DNA from: G963717155 sp963717155
GTDB taxonomy: Bacteria > Actinomycetota > Thermoleophilia > Gaiellales > JALYLC01
Assembly: GCA_963717155.1 (NCBI GenBank)
Contig: OY970326.1
Location: forward strand, 186,001 to 250,000
DNA length: 64,000 nt
Direction of reading: 5' to 3'
The position numbers and the translations under genes were made by a program. Positions 17,440-27,562 of this stretch are shown here, piece by piece. Numbering within the stretch: position 1 is the first letter of the stretch; each line of letters opens with the position of its first letter. The notes under the pieces are model-generated. The model saw nothing but the letters and a program-made list of their open reading frames with translations, did not search any database and was not told the DNA's origin.

Positions 17440-18915
17440 ATGCGTCGCAGGCGAATCACCGTTGCCGGCGCCGCGCTCGCGATCGCCGGGGCGGCGATCG
17501 GCGTCGCGGTGGCCGAGCCGGCGCTCGGCCCCGCGGCGGTCGCGCATCCCGCGTCGCTCGGCGGCTTCATCCCGGTGGCGCACGGCGCACGACGCGGCGC
17601 GATCCTCGCGGGATCCGTGCCCGGGGTCGGGCCGGCCGCCCTGTACGTGCCCTGGCGCGCGCGGGAGGGCCGCGACCTCCCGGTCGTGTACGTGCTGTGC
17701 AAGCGAGCTGCCTCGTCGTTCGCCCGGGCGAGCGGTCTCGCTCCGACGGGCGACCAGCTCGTCTGGGACGGGACGACGCCGCCGTTCGTGGCCGTCGTGG
17801 CGCACGCGAACAGCCAGGCACGTCTGAAGCGGCTCGTCGACTGGACGCAGGAGGTGCTTCCGGTGTCGGACGACCGCGCGGGCCGCGCGTTCGTGGGAGT
17901 CGGACCCGACGCGGGATCTGCCGTCCGCATCGCGACCCGTGATCCGGACCTGGTCGGGCTGACCGAGTCGCTGGTTCGCGGCAGCGCGACGCTCGGTCTC
18001 GGCTCGTCGCTGCGGGCCGTCCACGTGCGGTTTCATGCCGCGCGGTCGCTCGCCGGCGACCTCGTCTACGCGCTGCAATCGTCGCGCGCGCGGAGCGCGA
18101 GCCGTGCCGCGCGCACCGTCGTCCCGCCCGGCTTCGCCCCGCTGCTCACGGGACCCGACGGCGGGACGCTGTGGCAGGGGCCGATCCGCGATCGCTCGGT
18201 CCCTGCGCTGACCCGCTGGAGCCTCGTCTACCTGCCTCCCGACGTCGACCCGCACCGGCGCTATCCGCTCGTCGTCCTGCTGCACGGACTGCGTGGCTCG
18301 CCGTACAGCTTCGCGGGCGGGCTCCGGCTCGCGGCGGCGATCGATCCGCTGATCGCCGCGCACAGGCTGGCGCCGTTCATCGCCGTCATGCCGCCCGCGG
18401 GGCTCACGCTCAACTTCGACGGCGAGTGGACCGGTGCCTGGGAGCGCTACGTCGTCGGCGATGTCGTCCCCTGGGCGAGCTCCCATCTGCCGGTGCGAGG
18501 CGCCGCCGCCGGGCGGGTCATCGCCGGGTACTCGGCAGGCGGATACGGCGCGGTCGACATCGCGCTGCGCCACCCGGGACTCTTCGGCGTCGCCGAGTCG
18601 TGGAGCGGCTACTTCGTCGCGCCGCATGACGGCTCGCTCCATGGCGCATCGGCGAGCGTGCTGGCCGCGCACTCGCCGAGCGTGCTCGTGGCGCGCGATC
18701 ACGCGCGGCTGCGCAGGCTCGGCCTCCGGATCCTGGTCTCGGCCGGCCGGAAAGAGCGGAGGGTGCTTCGCGCGACGCGCAGCTTCGGCGCGGAGCTCGC
18801 GCGGTTCCGGCTGAACGCTCGGGTCCTGATCACCCGGGGACGGCACGACGGGCGGCAGTGGCACGCGGTTCTTGGACCGGGTCTCGCCTATGCCGTCGGC
18901 GGCGCCGGAAGGTAG
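17440..18915 (+). CDS. Secreted alpha/beta-hydrolase esterase
   Basis: 491 aa. Arg-rich N-terminus (MRRRR) and a hydrophobic export signal to about residue 30. The C-terminal half (residues 255-480) is an esterase D-type fold with LVVLLHGLRGSPYSFAGG and the nucleophile elbow GYSAGGYGA, related to S-formylglutathione hydrolase/antigen-85-like enzymes; a final His lies in GRHDGRQW. Residues 40-240 form a separate N-terminal domain I cannot place. It is divergent from the SGNH esterase, so both exported hydrolases share one 104-bp control region. Confidence 0.85.
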   Translation: MRRRRITVAGAALAIAGAAIGVAVAEPALGPAAVAHPASLGGFIPVAHGARRGAILAGSVPGVGPAALYVPWRAREGRDLPVVYVLCKRAASSFARASGLAPTGDQLVWDGTTPPFVAVVAHANSQARLKRLVDWTQEVLPVSDDRAGRAFVGVGPDAGSAVRIATRDPDLVGLTESLVRGSATLGLGSSLRAVHVRFHAARSLAGDLVYALQSSRARSASRAARTVVPPGFAPLLTGPDGGTLWQGPIRDRSVPALTRWSLVYLPPDVDPHRRYPLVVLLHGLRGSPYSFAGGLRLAAAIDPLIAAHRLAPFIAVMPPAGLTLNFDGEWTGAWERYVVGDVVPWASSHLPVRGAAAGRVIAGYSAGGYGAVDIALRHPGLFGVAESWSGYFVAPHDGSLHGASASVLAAHSPSVLVARDHARLRRLGLRILVSAGRKERRVLRATRSFGAELARFRLNARVLITRGRHDGRQWHAVLGPGLAYAVGGAGR

Positions 18916-21136
18916 TAGCTGCGGTCTGCCGGATACCGCTGCAGGACGAATCCGAGCCGCTCGTAGAAGGCGATGCTCGACGGGGTGGGCCCGAGCACGA
19001 CGTGCGCCCAGCCGGCTTCGGCTGCGAGTGCTGCCGAGATGAGGGCCCGCCCGACCCCGATCCGCCGCGAGCCATGCCGGACGTCCAGGTGGTCGATCAC
19101 GACCGCATCGGCGTGCCGGCGGGCCGAGATCGCGCCGATGGCGAGCCCGCCGCTCCACGCGACGTGCAGCCGAAGCGGGAGCTCGCGTGCGAGTGCCGGC
19201 GCGCCGAGGATCCGGCGGTAGGTGGCACGCGCCTGCGGACCGTCGATGAAGCCGGTGTCCTCGCCCGACACCGAGCCACGCGTCGAGCTCGTCCTCGTTC
19301 GCGACGGGGCGAACGTCGTGCGAGTCCGTCGCGAGCTCGAGTGCGCCGGACGAGGCACCCATCACCACGGCGCTCCGCTCGGGCCTCGCTCCCGCCTCGA
19401 CGAGGCGCGCGCGCAACCCCGCGTGCGCTCGGACGTGCCACTGCGCCGGCGATCCCGCGAGCCACGCGAGCACGTCCGCGACGTCGCCGTGTGCGTCGCT
19501 CACGACGCCGTTCAGGGTGTTGTCGTCGACGCCGGTCCGCACCGCGAACCCGTCGTCGAGCTCGCGCACGTCGACCCCCGGCACGTGCGCGAGCAGTCGG
19601 AGGTTCTCGACCTCCAGCTGCCAGGAGAGCTCGCCGTAGTCGACGTCCCCGGGCCTCGGAGAGGGGGCGGGAGCGAGCTCGTCCCGCCCGGCCAGCCAGT
19701 CGGCGAGAGCGCCGGCTGCTCCGTCGGCGAGCGCCGCGTCGCGTATGTCGCCCGCCGAGACGAGCCGCTTGCCGATCCCGAGGTAGGCATCGCCATGCTG
19801 CGCGGCATGGCGCGAGCCGTGCGCCGCCCATGCGAGCGGCGTCCCGCTCGCGGGCTCCGGTGCAAGTGCGAGTGGATCGGCGCCGCGTCGCAGCAGCAGG
19901 TCGACGGTGCCGCCTCGTCCCTGCCAGGCCGCATGGTGGAGCGCGGTTCCAGCGAGCTCGCCCCGTGCGTCGATCGGCGCTCCGACGTCGAGCAGCAGCG
20001 CCGTCGCCTCGACGCGCCCCTCGCCCGCCGCGATCACGAGTGCCCGCGCCAGATCCGCCTCGGCCGCCGACACGACCTCGCGGGTCGCGCGCACTGCGCA
20101 TGGCCGCCTCGCGGTCTCCGCGCAGACAGGCGCCGACCAGCACGTCCGTCGCCCTCGCCTTCCGAGGCGCACCGAGCTCGGCGAGCATCTCGGCGATGTC
20201 AGGCCTGCCGCGTGCGATCGCGAGGGCGTAGGGCCTGCGGCCCGTGCGAGCGTCGCGCCGCCCGAGGTTCGCGCCGCGCTCGGCGAGCATCCGCACGATC
20301 CGGGCGGAGCGGTTGCGATAGATGGCCCATGGCACGGCCCGGTCGAGCTCGTCCCAACCCGTCCCGGCGGGCGGGCCGTGCTCGAGGAGCAACGAGACCA
20401 GCTCGCCGTCCTCGCGGTCGAGGGCATGCGCCAGCGCGTTCGTTCCCGCGACGGTCGCTCCCGCCTCGAGCAGCAGCCGAACGCAGGTGAGATCGCCTGT
20501 CTCGGTCGCGTGGTACAGCGACTCGCCGTCGTCGGGATCCGCGCCCCGGGCGAGCAGGATGCGCGTGAGACGTGGCTCGTGGGCGATGCCGGACGCGCCG
20601 TAGAGCGCGCTCTGAGCGCCGAAGTCCGGGTGCGGGTACGACGCGTTCGGATCGGCGCCCGCGTCGAGCAGGCGCTCGGCCGACGAGATGAGCGCGTCGC
20701 TGCGCGCTCCGCCGAGGTAGCGCGAGTGCGTGACGTACAGAAGCGGCTGCCAGCCGAGTGGCGGCAGGGGAGACCGCGGATCGACGTCCACCGGGGCGCC
20801 CACCACGAGCGCTGCGGCAGGCAGCGTGCGCAGGATCGCCCGGTCGGACTCGAGCAGGGTGTCTGCGTGGTCGACCCGATCGGAGGTTGCGGCACGCACG
20901 AACGCCTCGGCGCGCTCGCGCAGGCTCGCCGACTCACGCTCGGCGCGCCGGACGAGCGCGGGCCAGCTCGGCTCGCCGAGCTCGCGCGCGACCGCGAGCT
21001 GCGCGGATGCGAGCCGGAGCTCGCCACCGACGGCCTGGATCCGCGCCAGTGCGTCCGGCTTGCCGGCCCGCGCGGCTGTGAGCAGCGCCTTCGCCTCGCG
21101 GCGCGCACGCCCCAGATCGACTCGCCGTACATCCAC
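18888..21136 (-). CDS. Ankyrin-repeat / GNAT acetyltransferase fusion (two frameshifts)
   Basis: About 748 aa after removing two single-base insertions. Residues 1-300 and 320-450 hold ankyrin repeats (AERLLDAGADPNASYPHP, LHHAAWQGRGGTVDLLLRRG). A linker carries NGVVSDAHGDVADVLAWLAG. The C-terminal 150 aa are a GNAT domain with HLDVRHGSRRIGVGRALISAA (acetyl-CoA loop) and AFYERLGFVLQ. Frames change near 20085 and 19270, each needing one base less, with coherent protein on both sides. GTG 21136 was chosen because GGAGG lies nine bases upstream. The target could be another protein recognised by the repeats. Converges on the esterase gene with 28-bp overlap. Confidence 0.78.
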
Positions 21137-21288
21137 TGCGACCACCTCCACGCCCAGGCGGTCCGCAAACGCCGGGCGGAGGTCATCGCACCACGACGGA
21201 CGTGCTCGTGTCCCTCGAGGTGGGCCTGGGGCTCTTCCCGCGGACCGGTTGCGCCCTCGCGCGCACCGATCACACTAGCGAAACGCGG

Positions 21289-22158
21289 CTACCCGCGGTT
21301 CGCGACCGCTGCCACGTTGCCCTCGTGGACGCGCTGGTAGGCGTCGAACCACGTCAACGAGCCGGCAGCGAGCTGATCGGCGACGAACATCCTCAGATCG
21401 GTCTGCGTCTCGATCGGCTCGCCGGCCCGTCGGAGCAGATCGCGCACGTACTGCTGGGTCGCGTCGATCAGCGTCTCGGCATAGCCACCGCGCTCGATCG
21501 TCTCGCGGCTCCCGTGGTTCGGGAGGATGCGCCGTGCGCCGAGCTGCCGCATTCGCTCGAGCTCGTCCAGGTGCCGCTCGAGTCGGTCGGGCTCGTCGAT
21601 GTAGGTCACGGTGTCCTCGACCGTGTCGCCTGCCAGCAGCAGGCCGGTCTCGGGCAGCCGGATGACGGTCGCGTCTCGGCTGTGGATCTCGAGGTGGACG
21701 AGCTCGATGCGGTTGTGCTCGGTGTCGAGGAGCATCCTGTCGTCGAACAGGGTCGTCGGCGCCACGAGCGGCACGATCGGCGGCGGGCCCTCGAACGTCC
21801 CCGACTCGATCGCGGTGCGGTGCTCGGCGAGCAGCTCGCCGGTCGCCCGGCTCGCGATGATCTCGCAGTCCGCGAACGCCTCGTTGCCCGCGATGTGATC
21901 GAGGTGCCAGTGACTCAGCACCACGCGGATGCGCCGGGCGCCGAGTCGCGCGATCGTCTCGCGGATGACATGGGCGCGCTCGAGCGAGACGTGACTGTCG
22001 TACACGATCGCGTCGCCGCCGTCGACGAGCGCGTAGCTGCAGATGCCGAGCGACAGGGCGCCGTCGTCGACCCAGCTGTCGATCGGCTCGCCGGCCGCCC
22101 GCGGCTCGCGCCCGTCGTAGAACCCGAGCAGGTTCTCGGTCAGATGTAGGACGTGCAT
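21289..22158 (-). CDS. Metallo-beta-lactamase-fold hydrolase
   Basis: 289 aa. The zinc motif HWHLDHIAGN is near residue 105, GDTVEDTVTY supplies the bridging Asp and LPNHGSRETIERGG the last His. The substrate cannot be told; glyoxalase II-like thioesters, lactones and others use this fold. Its start lies inside the end of the amidase gene (19-nt overlap), so the pair is translationally coupled. Confidence 0.9.
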   Translation of the reverse strand: MHVLHLTENLLGFYDGREPRAAGEPIDSWVDDGALSLGICSYALVDGGDAIVYDSHVSLERAHVIRETIARLGARRIRVVLSHWHLDHIAGNEAFADCEIIASRATGELLAEHRTAIESGTFEGPPPIVPLVAPTTLFDDRMLLDTEHNRIELVHLEIHSRDATVIRLPETGLLLAGDTVEDTVTYIDEPDRLERHLDELERMRQLGARRILPNHGSRETIERGGYAETLIDATQQYVRDLLRRAGEPIETQTDLRMFVADQLAAGSLTWFDAYQRVHEGNVAAVANRG

Positions 22159-23525
22159 GCGTCCGGTACTCCGAGGTCGGCCTGGAGGGCGATGCCCGCG
22201 CCCAGCAGGTCGGCGTCCGAGCCCGCCGGGCCGATCAGCGAGACGCCCGTCGGCAGGCCGCTCCGGCGGCCGACTCCGGAGGGGAGGGCGACCACCGGAA
22301 AGCCCGTCCAGTTCCAGAAGTGGGTCAGGAGGATGAGCTCGACGTCCGAGCCCGCGCGCTCGTACCCGTCACCGCGCAGCGGGGCGACGACGGAGACCGT
22401 CGGCTCGAGGACGGCCGCGACGCGCTCGTGCGCGAGCCACTGCGCCCACTCGGCGGTCAGCGCGGCCCGCCGCTGCTGGATCGCCTCGTACTCCTCGGGT
22501 GTCACGGCCCTGCGCTCGGCGTTCTCGACCCATTCGCGCAGCGCCGGGCGGTACAGCTCGCGCTGCGCGTCGAACCGGTGGTGGTAGGGCAGGAGGTCGG
22601 CCCACACGACGTCCAGGTAGTCGGGGCCGGCCTCGAGGGGCGGGGACCGCAGGGTAGGCTCGACCATCGTCGCGCCGAGTCGCCTGCATGCGGCGATCGC
22701 CTGCTCGAAGCCCTCGGCGACGTCGGGGTCGAGGCTGACGCTCGCCGTGCGCGGCGAGAGCGCGATCCGGACGCCCGCGAGCGTCGAGGAGGATTCGGGC
22801 TCCCAGCGGAACTGCCCTGCGGGCGCCATTCCGACGAGGAGCAGCGCGCAGTCGGCGACGCTCCGCGCCATCGGCCCCGCGACGTCGAGGCTCGGTGCGA
22901 GCGGTACGACCCCCGCGAGCGACACCAGCCCGCGCGTCGGCTTGATCGTCGAGGTGCCGCTGAGCGCCGAGGGGATCCGCAGCGATCCGGCCGTGTCCGT
23001 CCCCGTCGCGGCAGGCACCATGTGCGCCGCGAGGGCGGCTCCCGATCCGCCGCTCGAGCCGCCCGCCGAGCGGGCCAGATCCCATGGGTTCCCGACCTGA
23101 TCGGTCGTGCCGCCGATCGCGAACTCGTGCGTGTGGAGGTGTCCGAGCAGCACCATGCCTTCGGAGAGCAGCCGGGCTGCGACGTCGCTGTCGACGGTCG
23201 GCGTCTCGTGGAGCAGGCGGCTCGAGGCGGTCAGGGGCTTGCCGGCGACGGCGTAGAGATCCTTGAGGCCGAGCGGGATCCCGCAGAGGGCCGGCGCCCG
23301 GCCATCGGCAAGGCGGGCGTCGGCACGGGCAGCGGCCGCCAGCGCGTCCTCCTCGTACACGCGCACCCAGGCGTTGATCGAGCCGGGGTCGCCCTCGAAG
23401 CTGTGTGTCCCGTCCCGCTCGTGGATCCGCTTCAGGCAGGCCCGTGTCAGCTCCGACGCGGAGAGCCGGCGGTCCGCGAGAAGCGCGGCAGCGTCGACGA
23501 CGCCGAGGTCGGCCGGATCCGTCAC
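22140..23525 (-). CDS. Amidase-signature family hydrolase
   Basis: 461 aa. The Ser-cisSer-Lys triad is visible: Lys in GIPLGLKDLYAV (about 84), the Gly/Ser-rich signature SAGGSSGGSGAALAA (about 152) and the nucleophile Ser in TGTDTAGSLRIPSA. Related proteins are indoleacetamide/aliphatic amidases and GatA. No GatB or GatC lies nearby, so a free amidase is likelier than the tRNA amidotransferase. The GTG start is preceded at six bases by GATGAT, a weak -10. Confidence 0.92.
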   Translation of the reverse strand: MTDPADLGVVDAAALLADRRLSASELTRACLKRIHERDGTHSFEGDPGSINAWVRVYEEDALAAAARADARLADGRAPALCGIPLGLKDLYAVAGKPLTASSRLLHETPTVDSDVAARLLSEGMVLLGHLHTHEFAIGGTTDQVGNPWDLARSAGGSSGGSGAALAAHMVPAATGTDTAGSLRIPSALSGTSTIKPTRGLVSLAGVVPLAPSLDVAGPMARSVADCALLLVGMAPAGQFRWEPESSSTLAGVRIALSPRTASVSLDPDVAEGFEQAIAACRRLGATMVEPTLRSPPLEAGPDYLDVVWADLLPYHHRFDAQRELYRPALREWVENAERRAVTPEEYEAIQQRRAALTAEWAQWLAHERVAAVLEPTVSVVAPLRGDGYERAGSDVELILLTHFWNWTGFPVVALPSGVGRRSGLPTGVSLIGPAGSDADLLGAGIALQADLGVPDACTSYI

Positions 23526-23670
23526 GCGGAGATCATCACAGCTTTACCGCTACCGGGTCCCGCGATAGGGGTGCTACCCCCATACCGGGACGCCGGGAGT
23601 CGCCATTGGCGCGCCGGGCGACCCGCGTCAGCCTGAACCCGTGGGCGACAACTACGGGAAGGGACACGTC

Positions 23671-25938
23671 ATGACACGCAACAACCACAACATCGCGGCC
23701 CGCGCCGGACGCTGGAGCGCGGCGCACTGGAAGACGGCAACCTTCGGCTGGCTCGCGCTCGTCGTGACCGCCGTGCTGCTTGGCTCGCTGTTCGGGACGA
23801 GGCAGCTGACGGATGCCGAGCAGAGCAACGGAGAGACCGCGCGTGCGGAGCAGATCCTCGCGGATGCGGGCATCAAGCACCCGGTCGGCGAGAGCGTGCT
23901 CGTGCAGTCGCGCTCGACGAACGTCCACTCCCCGGCATTCCGCCGTGCAGTCCGAGCGGCGACGGCCGCCCTCGAGCGGCGTCCCGAGGTGATGGCGCTG
24001 CACGCCCCGGTGGCGTCGAAGGATGGGCACTCGAGCCTGATCGAGTTCGACCTGAAAGGGCCGAGCGGGAGCGCGGACGCCCGTGTGGTGCCGGTGCTCG
24101 CCGCCGTCGCGTCGGTGCAGCGAGCGCATCCCGCGTTCCGGATCGCCGAGTTCGGCGAGGCCAGCGCGGATCGCGCCGTGAACGACACGGTCGGCGCCGA
24201 CTTCGCGCGCGCCGAGCAGCTGTCGGTGCCGCTGACGTTCGTGATCCTGCTGCTCGCCTTCGGCGCGTTCGTCGCCGCGGGGTTGCCGGTGCTGCTCGCG
24301 CTCTCCGCGGTGCTCGGCTCGGTCGGCGTCTCGGCGCTCGTGAGCCACGTCTTTCACGCCGCGGACACCACGAGCTCGATGATCCTGCTGATGGGCATGG
24401 CCGTCGGGGTCGACTACTCGCTCTTCTACGTGAAGCGCGAGCGCGAGGAGCGAGCCGCCGGCCACTCCGGCCGCGATGCGCTGCACCGCGCCGCCGCGAC
24501 GTCGGGCCGTGCGGTGCTGATCTCCGGCATCACGGTACTGATCGCGATGAGCGGCATGCTCCTGGCCGGATCCAGGATCTACACGACGCTCGCGCTCGGC
24601 GCGATGATCGTCGTGTTCATGTCGATGGTCGGCTCGCTGACCGTGCTCCCCGCGCTGCTCGGCAAGCTCGGGGACAGGATCGACCGCGGCGTGCTGGCGG
24701 TGCTGGCCGCAGGGCTCATGCGCGTGCTCCGCTGGGAGCCGCGGGTGCTTCGGCACCTGAAGGAGCGGCGTACCCTGCTGCAGCGCCTGAAGGGCGATCG
24801 CCAGGAGTCGCGCATGTGGGGTGCGGTGCTTCGCCCGTCGTTGCGGCACCCGGTCGTGGCGGCGGTCGGATCGGTGGCAGTGCTCCTCGTGCTCGCGCTG
24901 CCTGCGTTCAGCATGCACCTGACGATGGTCGGATTCGGCGACATGCCGTCGCGCCTGCCGATCGTGAAGACCTACGACAACATCCAGCGCGCGTTCCCCG
25001 GCTCGCCGAGCCCGGCGGTCGTGGTCGTCCGCGCGAACGACGTCACGTCCCCGCAGGCCAGGGCTGCACTCTCCGACCTTCATGGACGTGCGCTCGCCAC
25101 CGGCGTCATGCGTGAGCCGATCCGCACCGTCGTCAACCGCGATCACACGGTCGCCCAGGTCGAGATCCCGCTCGTCGGGACGGGCGAGGACGCGAGGTCG
25201 GTCGGCGCGCTCGAGACCCTGCGGCAGGACGTGGTCCCGGCGGCGCTCGGAGGGCTGCATGGCGCCCACTACGCCGTGACGGGTCAGACGGCGGGAGACA
25301 CCGACTTCATCGCGTCGGTGCGCTCGCACGCCCCGCTCGTGTTCGCCTTCGTGCTCGGGCTCGCGTTCCTGCTGCTCCTCGTCACGTTCCGGTCGATCGT
25401 GATCCCGATCAAGGCGATCATGCTCAACCTGCTGTCGGTGGGAGCCGCCTACGGCGTGCTCGTCTGGATCTTCCAGGGTGGCCACCTGCAGGGCCTGCTC
25501 GGGTTCCACTCGAACGGCGGCATCGTCGCCTGGCTGCCTCTCTTCCTGTTCTCGGTGCTGTTCGGCCTCTCGATGGACTACCACGTGTTCATCCTGAGCC
25601 GGATCCGCGAGCTCGTCGACCGCGGGCTCTCGACCGAGGAGGCGGTGTAGCGAGGGATCCGCACGACCGCCAGCACGGTGACGAGCGCCGCGATCGTGAT
25701 GGTGGCCGTGTTCGCCATCTTCGCGACGCTCTCGACGCCCGACCTCAAGCAGATGGGCGTCGGCCTCGCCGTCGCGGTGCTGCTCGATGCGACGATCATC
25801 CGCGGGGTGCTCCTGCCGGCGACGATGAAGCTGCTCGGCGACTGGAACTGGTACCTGCCCCGCGCGCTCCGCTGGCTTCCGAGCATCGAGCTCGAGCGCG
25901 CGCCGCGGGTTGGCGCCAACGCGGTGGACGCATCGTGA
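23671..25938 (+). CDS. MMPL-family membrane transporter interrupted by an in-frame amber codon
   Basis: 755 codons in one frame, broken only by TAG at 25648-25650. The two RND-like halves each show membrane segments and a large exported loop (residues 45-175 and 420-540). GVDYSLFYVKREREE and LSMDYHVFILSRIRE are the paired MMPL signatures. The sequence after the TAG (RGIRTTASTVTSAAIVMVAV) is exactly the expected continuation, so the stop is either an error or a recent nonsense change. ATG 23671 has an AAGGG site. It likely exports lipids or amphiphiles and is linked to the following two-component genes. Confidence 0.85.
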
Positions 25939-26548
25939 GACGTGCGAAGGACATGGGCCGGACGTCGATCTACCTCCTGCTGGCGCTGCCGGTGGGGGCG
26001 GCGGCCGCGCTGGTCCTGGTCGCGGGGTGGGCGGTCTGCGCCTGCCTCGCGATCACCCCGCTCGTCGTCCCGGCGCTCGTCGCGTTCCGGGCGGCGGTGG
26101 GAGCGGTCGCCCGGGCGGACGCGGAGGTGGCCAACGCCCTGCTCGGCACGACGGTGCGACCGCCGATCAGCTCGCCCGGCCGCCCCGGCTTCTGGCGGCG
26201 TGGCGGGAACGTGCTCGGCGACGAGGCGTTCTGGCAGCAGCAGGTCCACCTGCTGCAGCGCTTCGTGCTCGGCTGGGCTCTCGCGCTCGATCGAGCTCGC
26301 GCTCGTGGCAGCCGGCGCCGCGGCGATCGTCGAGCCGATCGTCTACCGCTGGACGAACCAGGACATCGGCTCCTGGCACGTCGACTCGCTCGGTCGTGGG
26401 CTCCTGTTCGTGGTTCCAGGGGTGCTCGCGCTCGTGCTCGCCGTCGTGCTCATCCGACCCTTCGGCGCCGTCGCGCGCTCGCTGGTCGTCGCGCTGCTGC
26501 GGAGCGTCGGCTCCTGCGGATCCGGCGCCGGTCGCACATACTCGTTCG
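25935..26548 (+). CDS. Membrane sensor-domain protein (frameshifted)
   Basis: GTG overlaps the MMPL stop (GTGA). Pairs of membrane helices (LLLALPVGAAAALVLVAGWAV; AAIVEPIVYRW, LLFVVPGVLALVLAVVLI) match the putative-sensor domain that precedes many actinobacterial NarL-type kinases. One base must be removed near 26285 (the run reading GCGCTCGATCGAG) to keep the frame. No stop separates it cleanly from the kinase in that frame, so either a second error hides the stop or the true product is a longer sensor-kinase fusion. Confidence 0.6.
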
Positions 26549-27562
26549 ATGCGGGTTCGGTCGCTCGCCATCCACGCTGCCGTCTTCGCCGGTCTGTGCG
26601 CGATCACGACGCTCATCTGGGCGCTGACGACGCGCGGGTACTTCTGGCCGGCGTGGGTGATGCTCGTGTTCGCGCTGCCGCTCGCGATCCACGCCTGGGT
26701 CGAGCTCGTGGAGCTGCGACCCACCGTGGCCTCGCGCCAGCGGCTCACGCGCGGGCTCGCGATCCACGAGGGAGTCTCGGTCGCCTTCGCGCTGTTCCTC
26801 GTGGGCATCTGGCTGCTCTCGGCCGGCCACGGGTACTTCTGGCCGGTCTGGCCGATCCTGGTCCTCCTCGTCGTCTTCGGCGTCCACGCGGCGTTCGTGC
26901 TCGGTCCGGCCTGGCGCAACGGGACGCTCGCCGAGCGCGTCGCGGCGCTCGAGACGAGCCGGGCCGGCGCGGTCGACCAGCAGGACGCCGAGCTGCGGCG
27001 CATCGAGCGCGACCTGCACGACGGCGCGCAGGCGAGGCTGGTCGCACTGGGGATGAGCCTCGGCATGGCCGAGCAGAAGCTCGCATCCGATCCCGACGGC
27101 GCGCGCGAGCTGCTCGCCGATGCGCGCCGGGGTGCACACGAGGCGCTCGAGGAGCTACGCGACCTGGCGCGTGGAATCCACCCGCCGGTGCTCGCCGACC
27201 GCGGGCTCGAGGCGGCGATCGCGGCCCTCGCCAGTCGGACCCCGCTCCACGTCCGCGTGCTGGTCGACGTCGACAGGCGTCCGGCCCCACCGGTCGAGAG
27301 CGCCGCGTACTTCGTCGTGGCCGAGGCGCTCGCGAACACCGGCAAGCACGCACATGCCGAGCACGTCGACATCGCGGTACGACGGCGGCGCGACTCGGTG
27401 CTCGTCGAGATCGTCGACGACGGCCTCGGAGGGGCCGACCGGTCGGGATCCGGGCTCAGCGGCCTCGCGCGGCGCGTCGAGGCGCTCGACGGGACGCTCG
27501 AGGTCTCGAGCCCGGAAGGCGGACCGACGACGGTGCGGGCGGTGATGCCGTGCGGGTCGTGA
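26549..27562 (+). CDS. NarL-type sensor histidine kinase with duplicated 2TM domain
   Basis: 337 aa from the ATG at 26549, which follows CATACT by six bases. Residues 5-50 and 72-118 are two copies of a two-helix module, each with a YFWP motif between helices (RGYFWPAW and HGYFWPVW). The HisKA_3 motif is RRIERDLHDGAQARLVALG with His157. The ATPase domain has EALANTGKHA, DDGLGGAD and GLSGLARRVEALDG. Its stop overlaps the regulator start by 13 nt. It probably reports envelope stress to the MMPL operon. Confidence 0.87.
   Translation: MRVRSLAIHAAVFAGLCAITTLIWALTTRGYFWPAWVMLVFALPLAIHAWVELVELRPTVASRQRLTRGLAIHEGVSVAFALFLVGIWLLSAGHGYFWPVWPILVLLVVFGVHAAFVLGPAWRNGTLAERVAALETSRAGAVDQQDAELRRIERDLHDGAQARLVALGMSLGMAEQKLASDPDGARELLADARRGAHEALEELRDLARGIHPPVLADRGLEAAIAALASRTPLHVRVLVDVDRRPAPPVESAAYFVVAEALANTGKHAHAEHVDIAVRRRRDSVLVEIVDDGLGGADRSGSGLSGLARRVEALDGTLEVSSPEGGPTTVRAVMPCGS

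Noticed and set aside
17269..21273. A 1334-codon open frame on the minus strand across the esterase and ankyrin region
   Set aside because: Mostly an antisense or off-frame artefact of high GC. It includes real ankyrin codons only in part, and the rest is Arg/Ala-rich low-quality text against well-formed proteins.
22140..23525. Amidase as GatA of the Glu-tRNA amidotransferase
   Set aside because: No gatB or gatC beside it, and its partner is a metallo-beta-lactamase-fold gene with overlapping start.
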